A stretch of 64,000 nucleotides of DNA from Chitinophaga pinensis (GTDB lineage Bacteria > Bacteroidota > Bacteroidia > Chitinophagales > Chitinophagaceae), in NCBI RefSeq assembly GCF_007896845.1, contig NZ_VOHS01000006.1:1-64000 (forward strand), read 5' to 3'. Every line of letters begins with the position of its first letter. The stretch's first letter is position 1. Shown here piece after piece: positions 45,196 to 54,069 of the stretch. The translations under genes were made by a program, and so were the position numbers. The notes beneath the pieces are model-generated. The model ran no database searches. It had not been told where the DNA came from and saw only the letters and a program-made list of their open reading frames with translations.

Positions 45196-46734
45196 ATGGT
45201 TGTTTTAGGAAGTAAGGTGCTTTCACTGGACGAAGTGTACCGCGTGTTATTTGATGGGGAGGAGTTGAGCCTGGAGGAAGCCGCTTTACAGCAGGTAGCT
45301 GAGAACTTTGAGTTTTTGAAGACATTTGCGGCCAAAAAGCTGATTTATGGTATCAATACCGGCTTTGGTCCGATGGCACAGTACCGCATCAGCGAAAGCG
45401 ATACGCACCAGTTACAATACAATCTTATTCGCAGCCATAGTTCAGGTGCCGGCAAGTTTATGTCGCCCCTGTTAACAAAAGGTCTTATGATCGCCCGTCT
45501 CAGCAGCTTTATGCAGGCACATTCCGGTGTGCATCCTGAGGTGGTAAATCTGCTCAAAGACCTGATCAACAAAGATGTTTATCCATGTGTGTGTGAACAC
45601 GGTGGCGTAGGAGCCAGCGGTGATCTGGTACAGCTGGCCCATCTGGCGCTGGTGCTGATCGGAGAAGGCGAAGTGGTATATGAAGATAAGGTCCGTCCTA
45701 CTGCAGAGGTATTTTTACAATTGGGTCTGAAGCCAATGGGCGTGCATGTTCGTGAAGGACTGGCCGTTATCAATGGTACATCTGCTATGACGGGTGTTGC
45801 TCTTGTAAATATCATCGAAGCAAAAAAACTGTTGGGCTGGAGCTGTATCCTGTCATCCATGATCAACGAAGTGGTGGAAGCATTTGATGACCACCTGTCC
45901 AAAGAACTGAACGCTGTAAAGCGTCATGAAGGACAGAATAAGGTCGCTGCTGCCATGCGCAATATTCTGCAAGACAGCAAGATGATCAGACACCGTCCTG
46001 ATCATTTCTATAAAGAACTGGAAGAAGAGATTTTTAAAGATAAAGTACAGGAATACTACTCCCTGCGTTGTGTGCCACAGGTACTGGGGCCTATCTATGA
46101 TACCCTCGTACATGCAGAGCAGATCGTGGTACAGGAGCTGAATTCCGTGAGTGATAACCCGGTAGTGGATCACCATCAGGAGAATGTATTCCATGGTGGT
46201 AATTTCCATGGAGATTATATCTCTCTGGAAATGGATAAAGTGAAGATCGCCATTACCAAGCTTTCAATGTTGTCTGAAAGACAGCTGAACTACCTGATGA
46301 ATGATAAGCTGAACCACAAATTCCCGCCGTTCATGAACCTTGGTAAACTGGGACTGAATTTCGGTATGCAGGGTATTCAGTTCACCGCTACCTCTACTGT
46401 AGCGGAGAATCAGACGCTTTCTTTCCCGATGTATGTACACAGTATCCCTAACAATAATGATAATCAGGATATTGTGAGTATGGGTTGTAATGCCGCATTG
46501 ATGACTAACCGTGTGATTGAGAATGCTTACGAAGTATTGGCGATCCAGGTGATGACGATGTTGCAGGCTGTTGACTACCTGAACTGTCACGAGCGACTGT
46601 CGTCTTTCTCACACCGTATTTACAGCGAAGTAAGGGCAATTTTCCCTAAATTTATCGAGGACAGTCCTAAGTATAAAGACGCTAAAAAGATCAAGGAATA
46701 CCTGTTACAGCATGATCCAGCTATCGTGTGGTAA
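45196..46734 (+). CDS. Tyrosine ammonia-lyase of flexirubin type
   Basis: Removes ammonia from tyrosine to give p-coumarate, the aromatic starter of flexirubin pigments. A 512-residue aromatic ammonia-lyase with the MIO-forming Ala140-Ser141-Gly142 in GGVGASGDLVQLAHLAL. Stretches such as YGINTGFGPMAQYRI, QYNLIRSHSSG, KVQEYYSLRCVPQ, HGGNFHGDYISLEMDK and SIPNNNDNQDIVSMG closely resemble, from memory, the characterised tyrosine ammonia-lyase of Flavobacterium johnsoniae. Histidine ammonia-lyase is the alternative annotation, but no hut genes are adjacent and a pigment cluster follows. First gene of the cluster. Confidence 0.92.
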   Translation: MVVLGSKVLSLDEVYRVLFDGEELSLEEAALQQVAENFEFLKTFAAKKLIYGINTGFGPMAQYRISESDTHQLQYNLIRSHSSGAGKFMSPLLTKGLMIARLSSFMQAHSGVHPEVVNLLKDLINKDVYPCVCEHGGVGASGDLVQLAHLALVLIGEGEVVYEDKVRPTAEVFLQLGLKPMGVHVREGLAVINGTSAMTGVALVNIIEAKKLLGWSCILSSMINEVVEAFDDHLSKELNAVKRHEGQNKVAAAMRNILQDSKMIRHRPDHFYKELEEEIFKDKVQEYYSLRCVPQVLGPIYDTLVHAEQIVVQELNSVSDNPVVDHHQENVFHGGNFHGDYISLEMDKVKIAITKLSMLSERQLNYLMNDKLNHKFPPFMNLGKLGLNFGMQGIQFTATSTVAENQTLSFPMYVHSIPNNNDNQDIVSMGCNAALMTNRVIENAYEVLAIQVMTMLQAVDYLNCHERLSSFSHRIYSEVRAIFPKFIEDSPKYKDAKKIKEYLLQHDPAIVW

Positions 46735-46755
46735 ACCTACTAAAACAATTAACGG

Positions 46756-47484
46756 ATGAAATGTGCTTTAATAACAGGTGGCTCCAGAGGTATAGGCAGG
46801 GCAATATGCGTGAAGATGGCGGAGTTGGGGTACTATGTACTGATCAACTATAAGGGAAATGAAGCTGCTGCCAACGAAACATTGGAAGCGGTAAGAGCAA
46901 AAGGAAGCGATGGAGAGTTACTGCAATTCAATGTGGGTAACAATGAGGAAGTAGTGGCAGTCTTAGGCAGCTGGATAGAAAATAATAAAGAAAAGCAGAT
47001 CGAGGTACTGGTGAATAACGCTGGTATCCGTGAAGATAATCTGCTGTTCTGGATGAATGCAGAACAGTGGAGAAATGTGCTGAACATTAGTCTGGATGGT
47101 TTCTTCAATGTGACCAAACAGGTAGTGAACAGCATGTTGATGAAGCGTTATGGACGCATCATCAATATTGTGTCGCTTTCAGGTATTAAAGGTCTGCCCG
47201 GTCAGACCAACTACTCTGCTGCAAAAGCAGGTGTGATTGGTGCTACCAAAGCACTGGCACAGGAAGTGGCCAAACGTGGGGTGACTGTCAATGCAGTGGC
47301 GCCCGGTTTTATCAAAACGGATATGACAGCCGAGCTGAATGAAAAGGAACTGGCTGCGCAGGTGCCGATGAACCGTTTCGGTACACCGGAAGAAGTAGCA
47401 GAAGCTGTTGCATTCTTTGCCTCCAAAGCATCTTCTTATATAACAGGAGAGGTGTTGTCAATCAACGGAGGACTTTATACTTGA
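46756..47484 (+). CDS. 3-oxoacyl-ACP reductase (FabG-like SDR)
   Basis: Reduces beta-ketoacyl-ACP intermediates during polyene chain building. A 242-residue short-chain dehydrogenase with ITGGSRGIGRA (NADP-binding), NNAG at 87-90, catalytic Ser140/Ser142 in NIVSLSG, Tyr153 and Lys157 in NYSAAKAG, and the C-terminal GEVLSINGG. It follows the ammonia-lyase by 21 bases. The matching role in aryl-polyene clusters is the ApeQ ketoreductase. Confidence 0.93.
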   Translation: MKCALITGGSRGIGRAICVKMAELGYYVLINYKGNEAAANETLEAVRAKGSDGELLQFNVGNNEEVVAVLGSWIENNKEKQIEVLVNNAGIREDNLLFWMNAEQWRNVLNISLDGFFNVTKQVVNSMLMKRYGRIINIVSLSGIKGLPGQTNYSAAKAGVIGATKALAQEVAKRGVTVNAVAPGFIKTDMTAELNEKELAAQVPMNRFGTPEEVAEAVAFFASKASSYITGEVLSINGGLYT

Positions 47485-47592
47485 TTCAATCAGGCATTAA
47501 CAATTAACATGTAAGCATTGAATGCAGCGGCTGGATGATTGTGGGTTAATCCTTCATTCTTAATTGATAATTCCTGATTCAAATAGATTCGC

Positions 47593-48816
47593 ATGAACAG
47601 AGTTGTGATAACAGGATTGGGAATATATTCCTGTATTGGCAAGAACCTGAACGACGTAAGAGATTCATTATATCAGGGTAAATCTGGTATTATTCTGGAT
47701 CCGGCCAGAAAAGCTTTTGGCTATCGTTCCGGTCTGACAGGTTTTGTAGATCGTCCTGACCTGAAGGGAGTACTTGACCGCCGCGCCCGCACGATGATGC
47801 CGGAGCAGGCGGAGTTTGCTTATATGAGTACCCGTGAGGCGATGGCACAGGCAAATATTGATCCTGATTACATAGAGAAAACGGAGGTTGGATTATTGTT
47901 TGGTAACGATAGTTCTTCCAAACCGGTGATTGAGGCGAATGACATCATGCGGGAGAAGAAAGATACGATGCTGGTAGGTTCCGGTTCTGTGTTCCAGACC
48001 ATGAACTCTACTGTAAATATGAACCTCGCCACGATCTTCAAACTGAGAGGCATTAACTTCAGCGTGAGTGCGGCCTGTGCGAGCGGGTCACATGCTATCG
48101 GACTCGGATATATGTTTATCCGTAATGGCATGCAGGATTGCGTTGTATGCGGAGGCGCTCAGGAGATCAATATTTACTCTATGGGTAATTTCGATGGTAT
48201 CGCCGCATTTTCTGTAAGAGAGGGAGATCCGTCAAAGGCGAGTCGTCCGTTTGACCGTGACCGTGATGGACTGGTACCGAGTGGGGGAGCGGCTACGGTG
48301 ATATTGGAAAGTCTGGAATCTGCACAGCGCAGAGGGGCTACTATACTGGGAGAAGTAATCGGTTACGGGTTTTCTTCCAATGGCGCACACATTTCTAACC
48401 CGACCATTGAAGGACCGGCACGTTCCTTGCAAATAGCATTACAGGATGCAGGATTGCAGGCGAAGGATATCGAATATATCAACGCCCATGCAACCAGCAC
48501 TCCGGCAGGCGATGCCAGTGAAGCGGCTGCGATTGATCAGGTATTCGGCGATTCTAAACCGTACGTAAGTTCTACAAAGTCTATGACGGGACATGAATGC
48601 TGGATGGCAGGTGCCAGTGAGATTGTTTATTCAATGCTCATGATGCAAAATGGGTTTATTGCGCCGAACATTAATCTGGAGAATCCGGATGGCGCGGCTG
48701 CCCGCTTAAATATAAACAGTACGACTATTAATAAAGATTTTAATATATTTTTGTCTAATTCTTTTGGCTTTGGGGGTACGAATTCCTCTCTCATTGTCAG
48801 GAAATGGATGAAGTAA
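47593..48816 (+). CDS. Beta-ketoacyl-ACP synthase, active type (ApeO-like)
   Basis: A 407-residue KS of the FabF fold with the full triad Cys162 (SAACASGSHAIG), His299 (NAHATSTPAGD) and His334 (MTGHECWMAGAS). The unusual ECWMAGASE after the second His, instead of the normal LGAAGA, is typical of aryl-polyene ketosynthases as far as I recall. It probably elongates the coumaroyl starter with malonyl-ACP, pairing with the triad-less KS-like protein at 57433. It lies 108 bases after the reductase, in a spacer that carries an AT-rich repeat. Confidence 0.92.
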   Translation: MNRVVITGLGIYSCIGKNLNDVRDSLYQGKSGIILDPARKAFGYRSGLTGFVDRPDLKGVLDRRARTMMPEQAEFAYMSTREAMAQANIDPDYIEKTEVGLLFGNDSSSKPVIEANDIMREKKDTMLVGSGSVFQTMNSTVNMNLATIFKLRGINFSVSAACASGSHAIGLGYMFIRNGMQDCVVCGGAQEINIYSMGNFDGIAAFSVREGDPSKASRPFDRDRDGLVPSGGAATVILESLESAQRRGATILGEVIGYGFSSNGAHISNPTIEGPARSLQIALQDAGLQAKDIEYINAHATSTPAGDASEAAAIDQVFGDSKPYVSSTKSMTGHECWMAGASEIVYSMLMMQNGFIAPNINLENPDGAAARLNINSTTINKDFNIFLSNSFGFGGTNSSLIVRKWMK

Positions 48817-48882
48817 GTAATTAACTGTCAACACTTTTATACCACAAAAACAGGCAATATTTAATATCTGCCCGGATATTTT

Positions 48883-48890
48883 TACCTTTG
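48883..48890 (+). promoter_or_regulatory. Possible internal promoter -7 box
   Basis: TACCTTTG matches TAnnTTTG exactly in the 238-base gap before the first carrier protein, the widest gap in the pigment cluster. No good -33 element is visible. The remaining gap shows nothing else recognisable. Confidence 0.35.
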
Positions 48891-49054
48891 AGGGACTAAA
48901 AAACAGTCGCAAGGAAGGTTGATCAGGTGAACGATTTATAGGAAGGCCACATTGAAAGAAGCATTAGTCCGGATTAACAGCCAATCTAAAGCGAATTATT
49001 ATTTTCTGAATAACAACGAATATAGCTCAACCTATATCCTAGAGTTACACTGAT

Positions 49055-49312
49055 ATGGACAAACAAGAAATCATAAAAATCACGAATGCATTCCTGGTAG
49101 AGGAATTTGAAGCGGATGGGGACAAGATTACGCCTGATGCCAATCTTAAAGCTACCCTTGATCTGGATAGCCTTGACTATATTGATCTGGTGGTAGTTAT
49201 TGAAAACAACTTTGGATTTAAAGTAAATCCGGAGGATTTCCAGAGTATAGCCACATTCCAGAACTTTTATGACTACGTGGCTGATCGTATCAAACAAAAG
49301 GAACTGGTATAA
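49055..49312 (+). CDS. Acyl carrier protein
   Basis: An 85-residue acidic carrier protein. The phosphopantetheine site is Ser39 in LDLDSLDYIDLVV. Length and helix pattern are those of type II ACPs. Together with the second ACP at 55955 it carries chain intermediates in the pigment pathway, corresponding to the paired ACPs of aryl-polyene systems. Its stop codon overlaps the acyltransferase start (TAATG). Confidence 0.93.
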   Translation: MDKQEIIKITNAFLVEEFEADGDKITPDANLKATLDLDSLDYIDLVVVIENNFGFKVNPEDFQSIATFQNFYDYVADRIKQKELV

Positions 49313-50202
49313 TGTCTTCCTGGGAGGGGAAATCCAAAGGAAATAAGCTGGGGTACAGTATTTTTATCGGGACGTTGCGTTATGGAGGCGTACTGCCTGC
49401 TTATATATTATTAAGGTTTGTAGCCGCGTACTATTTTTTGTTCTCCTACAGCTCCTCACGCCCCATTTTTCACTACTTTAAAACCAGGGTCGGATATGGT
49501 TGGTGGCATTCCCTGATAAGTCTTTACCGGAACTACTATGTTTTCGGTCAGGTACTTATTGATAAGGTCGTTGTCATGTCCGGCATCAGTAATAAGTTCA
49601 CCTTTGAATTTGAAGGGGAAAAGTACCTGCGGGAGATTACCTCCGCAGGTAAAGGCGGTATTATGCTCAGTGCGCACCTTGGAAACTGGGAAGTAGCGGG
49701 GCATTTGTTCCGTCGTCTTGAGACCCGTATCAATATTGTCATGTTTGATGGCGAGCATGAGCGCATAAAAAAATACCTTTCATCCGTTACAGGAGAACGT
49801 AATGTGAATATTATTGTTATTAAGGATGATTTGTCGCACATTTACGCCATCAATGACGCATTGAGTAACAAGGAACTGGTATGTATGCATGCCGACAGGT
49901 TCCTCGAAGGCAATAAAACAGTAACTGTTCCCTTTATGGGGGCAGATGCCCGTTTTCCGGCAGGACCTTTTCTGCTGGCGTCTACATTCAGGGTACCGGT
50001 ATCGATGGTGTTTGCTTTTAAGGAGACGAATACGCATTATCACCTGTATGCTACACAGCCAAGGGAATATCATGGCCGTCGCCGGCAGGGGGTAGAAAAT
50101 GCTGTGCAGGATTTTGTACAGGAACTGGAAGTCATGGTGAAGAAATATCCTGAGCAATGGTTTAATTATTACGATTTCTGGTCAATACCGGAAGAAAAAT
50201 AA
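49312..50202 (+). CDS. LpxL/HtrB-type lysophospholipid acyltransferase
   Basis: A 296-residue membrane-associated acyltransferase with one N-terminal hydrophobic segment (about 25-47). The H-x4-E catalytic motif is His122 to Glu127 in SAHLGNWEVAG, and FPAGPFLLAS forms the second block. Members of this family in aryl-polyene clusters are thought to place the finished acyl chain on a lipid or glycerol acceptor, rather than finishing lipid A. Its role here is inferred from context. It is seven bases before the dehydratase. Confidence 0.88.
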   Translation: MSSWEGKSKGNKLGYSIFIGTLRYGGVLPAYILLRFVAAYYFLFSYSSSRPIFHYFKTRVGYGWWHSLISLYRNYYVFGQVLIDKVVVMSGISNKFTFEFEGEKYLREITSAGKGGIMLSAHLGNWEVAGHLFRRLETRINIVMFDGEHERIKKYLSSVTGERNVNIIVIKDDLSHIYAINDALSNKELVCMHADRFLEGNKTVTVPFMGADARFPAGPFLLASTFRVPVSMVFAFKETNTHYHLYATQPREYHGRRRQGVENAVQDFVQELEVMVKKYPEQWFNYYDFWSIPEEK

Positions 50203-50209
50203 AGTATTT

Positions 50210-50629
50210 ATGTTCATCCATACCGACAACATTACAGCATATATTCCGCAGCGTCCGCCAATCGTGATGATCAGTGGCATATTGGAAGTAAAGGATGCCA
50301 TTACCCGTACCGGCCTGCAGATTGCGGCCGATAATATTTTTGTGGAAGATGGCGTGTTGCAATCACCGGGATTGTTGGAGAACATGGCACAGACCGCCGC
50401 CGCCCGTGTAGGATACATCGCTCAACAGGAAAATACACCTGTTCCGATCGGTTTTATCGGCGCAGTAAAAGATTTCGAAGTGTTCGGATTCCCACCGGCG
50501 GGTGCCTTTATTGAAACCACTACTGAAATACAAAGTCAGGTGTTCAACGCAACTATGGTAGCCGCCAAAGTGACCCTCGACGGAAAAGTAATGGCGCAAT
50601 GTGAGCTTAAAATTTTCATAAACCCATAA
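50210..50629 (+). CDS. Hotdog 3-hydroxyacyl-ACP dehydratase-like (ApeP/ApeI type)
   Basis: A 139-residue hotdog-fold protein with the YIPQRPPIVMISGI start, corresponding to the P-H-R-x-P-x-L motif of FabZ/ApeP dehydratases, and the helix LLENMAQTAAARVG. It removes water from the 3-hydroxy intermediate to create the conjugated double bonds. The first His of FabZ is replaced by Gln in the PQRPP motif. A second, FabZ-like dehydratase is at 60490. Conserved position between acyltransferase and secreted protein. Confidence 0.8.
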   Translation: MFIHTDNITAYIPQRPPIVMISGILEVKDAITRTGLQIAADNIFVEDGVLQSPGLLENMAQTAAARVGYIAQQENTPVPIGFIGAVKDFEVFGFPPAGAFIETTTEIQSQVFNATMVAAKVTLDGKVMAQCELKIFINP

Positions 50630-50643
50630 AAATCCATTTGTAA

Positions 50644-51348
50644 ATGACCACCTTAAAGAAATGCCTGCTGGCAAGCTTTGCGCTGGTTGCCGTATGCCTC
50701 TCCGCAGGTAACAGCCATGCTCAGACCCTGAAAGACTTTTTCGGCGATGAATCAACTCCTTTAACTTATCTCGGTGTTGACTTCTCTGCTACCAAAGTAG
50801 AAGGAGAAACAGCTACAGGCGATGAGATTGTGAATAAGTTCGAACCAATCAACTCTGTGATCGTTGTAGAATCTAAAAAGTATGATGTAGCGGGTACTTT
50901 CAGACGTCCCAGTGTGACCAACTCACTGGAAGCTGTTAAAAAAGTAAATGCTGCGGTTAGCCCTGATAAGATCAAAACAGACGCTGTGGGTGATGTGACA
51001 AAGGGATTAACGACTGCTGATATCGAAAAACATGTGAAGAAATATGACCTTTCCGGTAAAAAAGGTATCGGACTGGTATTCATCATGGATGGTATGAGCA
51101 AAACGAACAAGGAAGCATACGTATATGCTACTCTGATCGATCTGTCTACTAAAAAAGTGTTGCTGTCAGAACGTATTACCGGTAAGGCACAGGGTTTCGG
51201 ATTCCGTAACTACTGGGCTTATACGATCTATAAAGTACTCAATTCCATTGACCATGGAAGATATAAAGAGTGGAAATCGAAATCAACAGCTACTGCTGAT
51301 ACAAAAGTAGCTGCAGCCGATAGCCAGCACTGGCAGATGGCTAACTAA
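50644..51348 (+). CDS. Secreted protein of unknown function in pigment cluster
   Basis: A 234-residue protein with a signal peptide (1-26, ending SHAQ). The mature part is soluble, with an alpha/beta-like pattern (DFFGDESTPLTYLGVDFS, KGIGLVFIMDGMSKTNKEAYVYATLIDL, KVLLSERITGKAQGFGFRNYWAYTIYKVL). I recognise no domain. It is a real gene by its codon use and by sitting between pathway genes with 14 and 19 base gaps. As one of several periplasmic proteins in the cluster, it may help in transport or assembly of the pigment. Confidence 0.8.
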   Translation: MTTLKKCLLASFALVAVCLSAGNSHAQTLKDFFGDESTPLTYLGVDFSATKVEGETATGDEIVNKFEPINSVIVVESKKYDVAGTFRRPSVTNSLEAVKKVNAAVSPDKIKTDAVGDVTKGLTTADIEKHVKKYDLSGKKGIGLVFIMDGMSKTNKEAYVYATLIDLSTKKVLLSERITGKAQGFGFRNYWAYTIYKVLNSIDHGRYKEWKSKSTATADTKVAAADSQHWQMAN

Positions 51349-51367
51349 TCAGGAAAAATAAAGAAGA

Positions 51368-51817
51368 ATGAGCCTTGTATTGACCGAGAGTGCGAATATA
51401 CTTGTGAAGTTCAATGAAGCGGACCCGCTGGGGATCGTATGGCATGGACATTATGTTCGTTATTTTGAGGACGGGAGGGAAGCTTTCGGTGAAAAATACG
51501 GGCTGAGATACCTCGATATTTATAAGGAAGGATACACCGTTCCGGTTGTGAATGTGCAATGCAATTACAAACGTTCTCTTCGTTATGGAGATCGTGTAAT
51601 TGTTGAAACTACCTATGTAAATACAGCTGCTGCGAAGATCAGGTTCGAGTATAAACTGTACAATTTTGTAACAGGCGAACTGGTAGCTGATGGTAGTTCG
51701 GTACAGGTATTTCTGGATGTCCCCACATCTTCCCTGCAACTGACCATTCCTCCGTTTTTCGAAAAATGGAAAGCCGATCACGGACAGGTACTTCCTCCTA
51801 ATAATGTGAAAAGATGA
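51368..51817 (+). CDS. Acyl-CoA/ACP thioesterase, hotdog 4-hydroxybenzoyl-CoA type
   Basis: A 149-residue hotdog thioesterase. The catalytic segment FNEADPLGIVWHGHYVRYFEDGR contains Asp19 and is typical of YbgC/4-hydroxybenzoyl-CoA thioesterases. It could release the completed chain or remove wrongly primed acyl groups (editing). It overlaps the start of the following KS by four bases (ATGA). A comparable thioesterase is part of other aryl-polyene clusters. Confidence 0.9.
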   Translation: MSLVLTESANILVKFNEADPLGIVWHGHYVRYFEDGREAFGEKYGLRYLDIYKEGYTVPVVNVQCNYKRSLRYGDRVIVETTYVNTAAAKIRFEYKLYNFVTGELVADGSSVQVFLDVPTSSLQLTIPPFFEKWKADHGQVLPPNNVKR

Positions 51818-52962
51818 AAAGTGTGTACGTAGTGGCGGATAATATTTTATCTCCGCTGGGCAGAACGACAGAAGAAAACTTTGCGAATGTCAGCAACGGA
51901 CAGAGTGGTATCAGTCTGCACGACGATCCTGCCATGTCCGCAGGGCCATTCTATGCAGCCATGATGGCGGAAGGTCAGCTGGAGAGCAGCTGGCATGACG
52001 AAAGTCTGGAGCAGTACACAAAGTTCGAACAGCTGTTAATCCTGTCAGTACAGAATGCACTGGATAGAACATCTATTGACATCAGCAATGGCCGCACAGC
52101 TTTCATCGTATCTACCACAAAGGGGAATATCGAATTGCTGGAACAGCAGGAAAACCCTGCAGATGCGCCTTTGCAGGAAATGGAGCTGTTCGCTACGGCA
52201 AAAAAAGTTGCGCAATATTTTAATTACAAAGAAGATCCGATTGTAGTCAGCAACGCCTGTATCTCAGGGTTGCTGGCTATTTTAACAGCCAGAAGGCTGA
52301 TACTTTCAGGCCGTTATGATCATGCAGTAGTCACAGGAGCAGATGTGGTAACCCGGTTTGTATTATCCGGTTTTCAATCGTTTCAGGCTGTCAGCAGTGA
52401 GCCATGCCGGCCATTTGATGCAGAACGTAAAGGTGTAACACTGGGAGAAGGCGCAGCTACTGTGATCCTTACCAGTGATCAGGCATATGTCACCCCGAAT
52501 GCCATCCGTGTCGGAGCAGGAGCGGTGAGTAATGATGCCAACCACATTTCCGGACCATCCCGCACGGGTGCTGAGTTGAGTACAGCCATGCAACAGGCGA
52601 TGAAAGGTTCCGGACTCACACCGGCAGATATCGGATTTGTTTCAGCACATGGTACCGCTACTCTGTACAATGATGAAATGGAATCCAAAGCACTGCACCT
52701 CGCAGGACTGCTGGACGTGCCGGTCAATAGTCTGAAAGGCTATTACGGGCATACACTGGGCGCTGCCGGACTGATAGAAGCGGTAATCGGCATGCATGCA
52801 TTACAGCAACAGGTAGTGATACCTACGCTGGGTTTCCGCTCGCTGGGAGTGCCTCATCCGGTAAAGGTGAGCAGCCAGATCAGCAGCAGACCTATGCAGC
52901 ATTTCCTGAAAACTGTATCAGGTTTTGGCGGTTGTAATGCAGCCATGATATTTTCGAAATAA
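51814..52962 (+). CDS. Beta-ketoacyl-ACP synthase, active type
   Basis: A 382-residue FabF-like KS with Cys149 in VSNACISGLLAI, His279 in SAHGTATLYND and His313 in GYYGHTLGAAGL, so the catalytic triad is complete. It is more divergent than the KS at 47593 and shorter by about 25 residues. It may handle a specific elongation step or another starter. The gene is translationally coupled to the thioesterase and followed 17 bases later by the methyltransferase. Confidence 0.9.
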   Translation: MKSVYVVADNILSPLGRTTEENFANVSNGQSGISLHDDPAMSAGPFYAAMMAEGQLESSWHDESLEQYTKFEQLLILSVQNALDRTSIDISNGRTAFIVSTTKGNIELLEQQENPADAPLQEMELFATAKKVAQYFNYKEDPIVVSNACISGLLAILTARRLILSGRYDHAVVTGADVVTRFVLSGFQSFQAVSSEPCRPFDAERKGVTLGEGAATVILTSDQAYVTPNAIRVGAGAVSNDANHISGPSRTGAELSTAMQQAMKGSGLTPADIGFVSAHGTATLYNDEMESKALHLAGLLDVPVNSLKGYYGHTLGAAGLIEAVIGMHALQQQVVIPTLGFRSLGVPHPVKVSSQISSRPMQHFLKTVSGFGGCNAAMIFSK

Positions 52963-52979
52963 TCTAATCTTAATTCAGA

Positions 52980-54047
52980 ATGGAGTTTTTTACTAAAGAG
53001 ACGAAAACAGCACTACAGGCGCAGGAAGCAGCTTTAAGACTGGCCTTCGCACCAATAGCATTTCAGGCCACCCGTGCATTACGTGATATGGGCATCCTGC
53101 AGGCTATCAGTGACGCCGGACAAACAGGGCTGACGATCGAAGAGGTGCTTGAAAAAGTACCTATGTCCCGTTATGCTGTACGTGTGTTGCTGGAAGCAGG
53201 TCTGGGTATCGAACTGCTGATCATCAAAGACAAAAAATACATTCTGACCAAGACAGGTTATTTTATCCTGCATGACAGACTGACCCGCATCAACATGGAC
53301 TTCTCCCAGGATATCTGCTATCTCGGTATGAATCATCTGCAGGAAAGTCTGAAGGAAGGAAAACCCGCAGGTCTGAAAGAACTCGGCCCATGGGATACCA
53401 TCTATCCGGGATTACCATTGCTGCCTCCTGAAATAGGAAAAAGCTGGTTCGACTTTGATCACTATTACTCCGATCTGGCATTCCCACAGGCATTGCCGAT
53501 CGTATTTGAAAATAAACCCCGCAGACTGCTGGATATCGGTGGTAATACAGGTAAATGGACATTAGCCTGCACAGCCTATGATAAGGAAGTACAGGTGACA
53601 ATGTTCGACCTGCCCGGCGAGATTGCTATCGCAGCACAAAGAGCAAAGGACGCCGGTGTAGCTGACCGCGTCTCTTTCCATGAAGCAAATATCCTTGATG
53701 AAAGCCTGCCTTTCCCATCAGGATTTGACGCTATCTGGATGAGCCAGTTCCTCGACTGCTTCTCAGAAGAACAGATCGTATCTATCCTGAAACGTTGCGG
53801 AGACGCGCTGACAGAAACAGGTACCATCTATATTCTGGAGCCTTTCTGGAACAGACAGCGTTTTAAAGCAGCAGCTTTTTCCCTGCAGCAGACTTCGTTG
53901 TACTTCACCGCAATGGCTAACGGTAACAGCCAGATGTACCATACCGATGATTTCTTCAAATGTATTGACGATGCAGGACTGCAGATCATAGAAGAAAACA
54001 ACGAGATGGGGCTGAGCTATACACTGCTGAAGTGTAAGAAAAAATAA
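52980..54047 (+). CDS. SAM-dependent O-methyltransferase
   Basis: A 355-residue methyltransferase of the small-molecule O-methyltransferase class. The N-terminal winged-helix dimerisation domain (about 15-110, QATRALRDMGILQAISDAG, SRYAVRVLLEAGLG) is followed by the SAM domain with LLDIGGNTGKWTLA and VTMFDLPGEI. It probably methylates the phenolic or ring position of the aryl head group, which would explain ring methylation in flexirubins. A general base His is not clearly placed, so the exact atom methylated is uncertain. Confidence 0.88.
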   Translation: MEFFTKETKTALQAQEAALRLAFAPIAFQATRALRDMGILQAISDAGQTGLTIEEVLEKVPMSRYAVRVLLEAGLGIELLIIKDKKYILTKTGYFILHDRLTRINMDFSQDICYLGMNHLQESLKEGKPAGLKELGPWDTIYPGLPLLPPEIGKSWFDFDHYYSDLAFPQALPIVFENKPRRLLDIGGNTGKWTLACTAYDKEVQVTMFDLPGEIAIAAQRAKDAGVADRVSFHEANILDESLPFPSGFDAIWMSQFLDCFSEEQIVSILKRCGDALTETGTIYILEPFWNRQRFKAAAFSLQQTSLYFTAMANGNSQMYHTDDFFKCIDDAGLQIIEENNEMGLSYTLLKCKKK

Positions 54048-54069
54048 TCCATGTAACACAACATATCCC

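Noticed and set aside
45196..46734. Histidine ammonia-lyase (hutH)
   Set aside because: The fold is shared, but no hut genes are adjacent, the sequence resembles flexirubin tyrosine ammonia-lyases and the following genes build a pigment.
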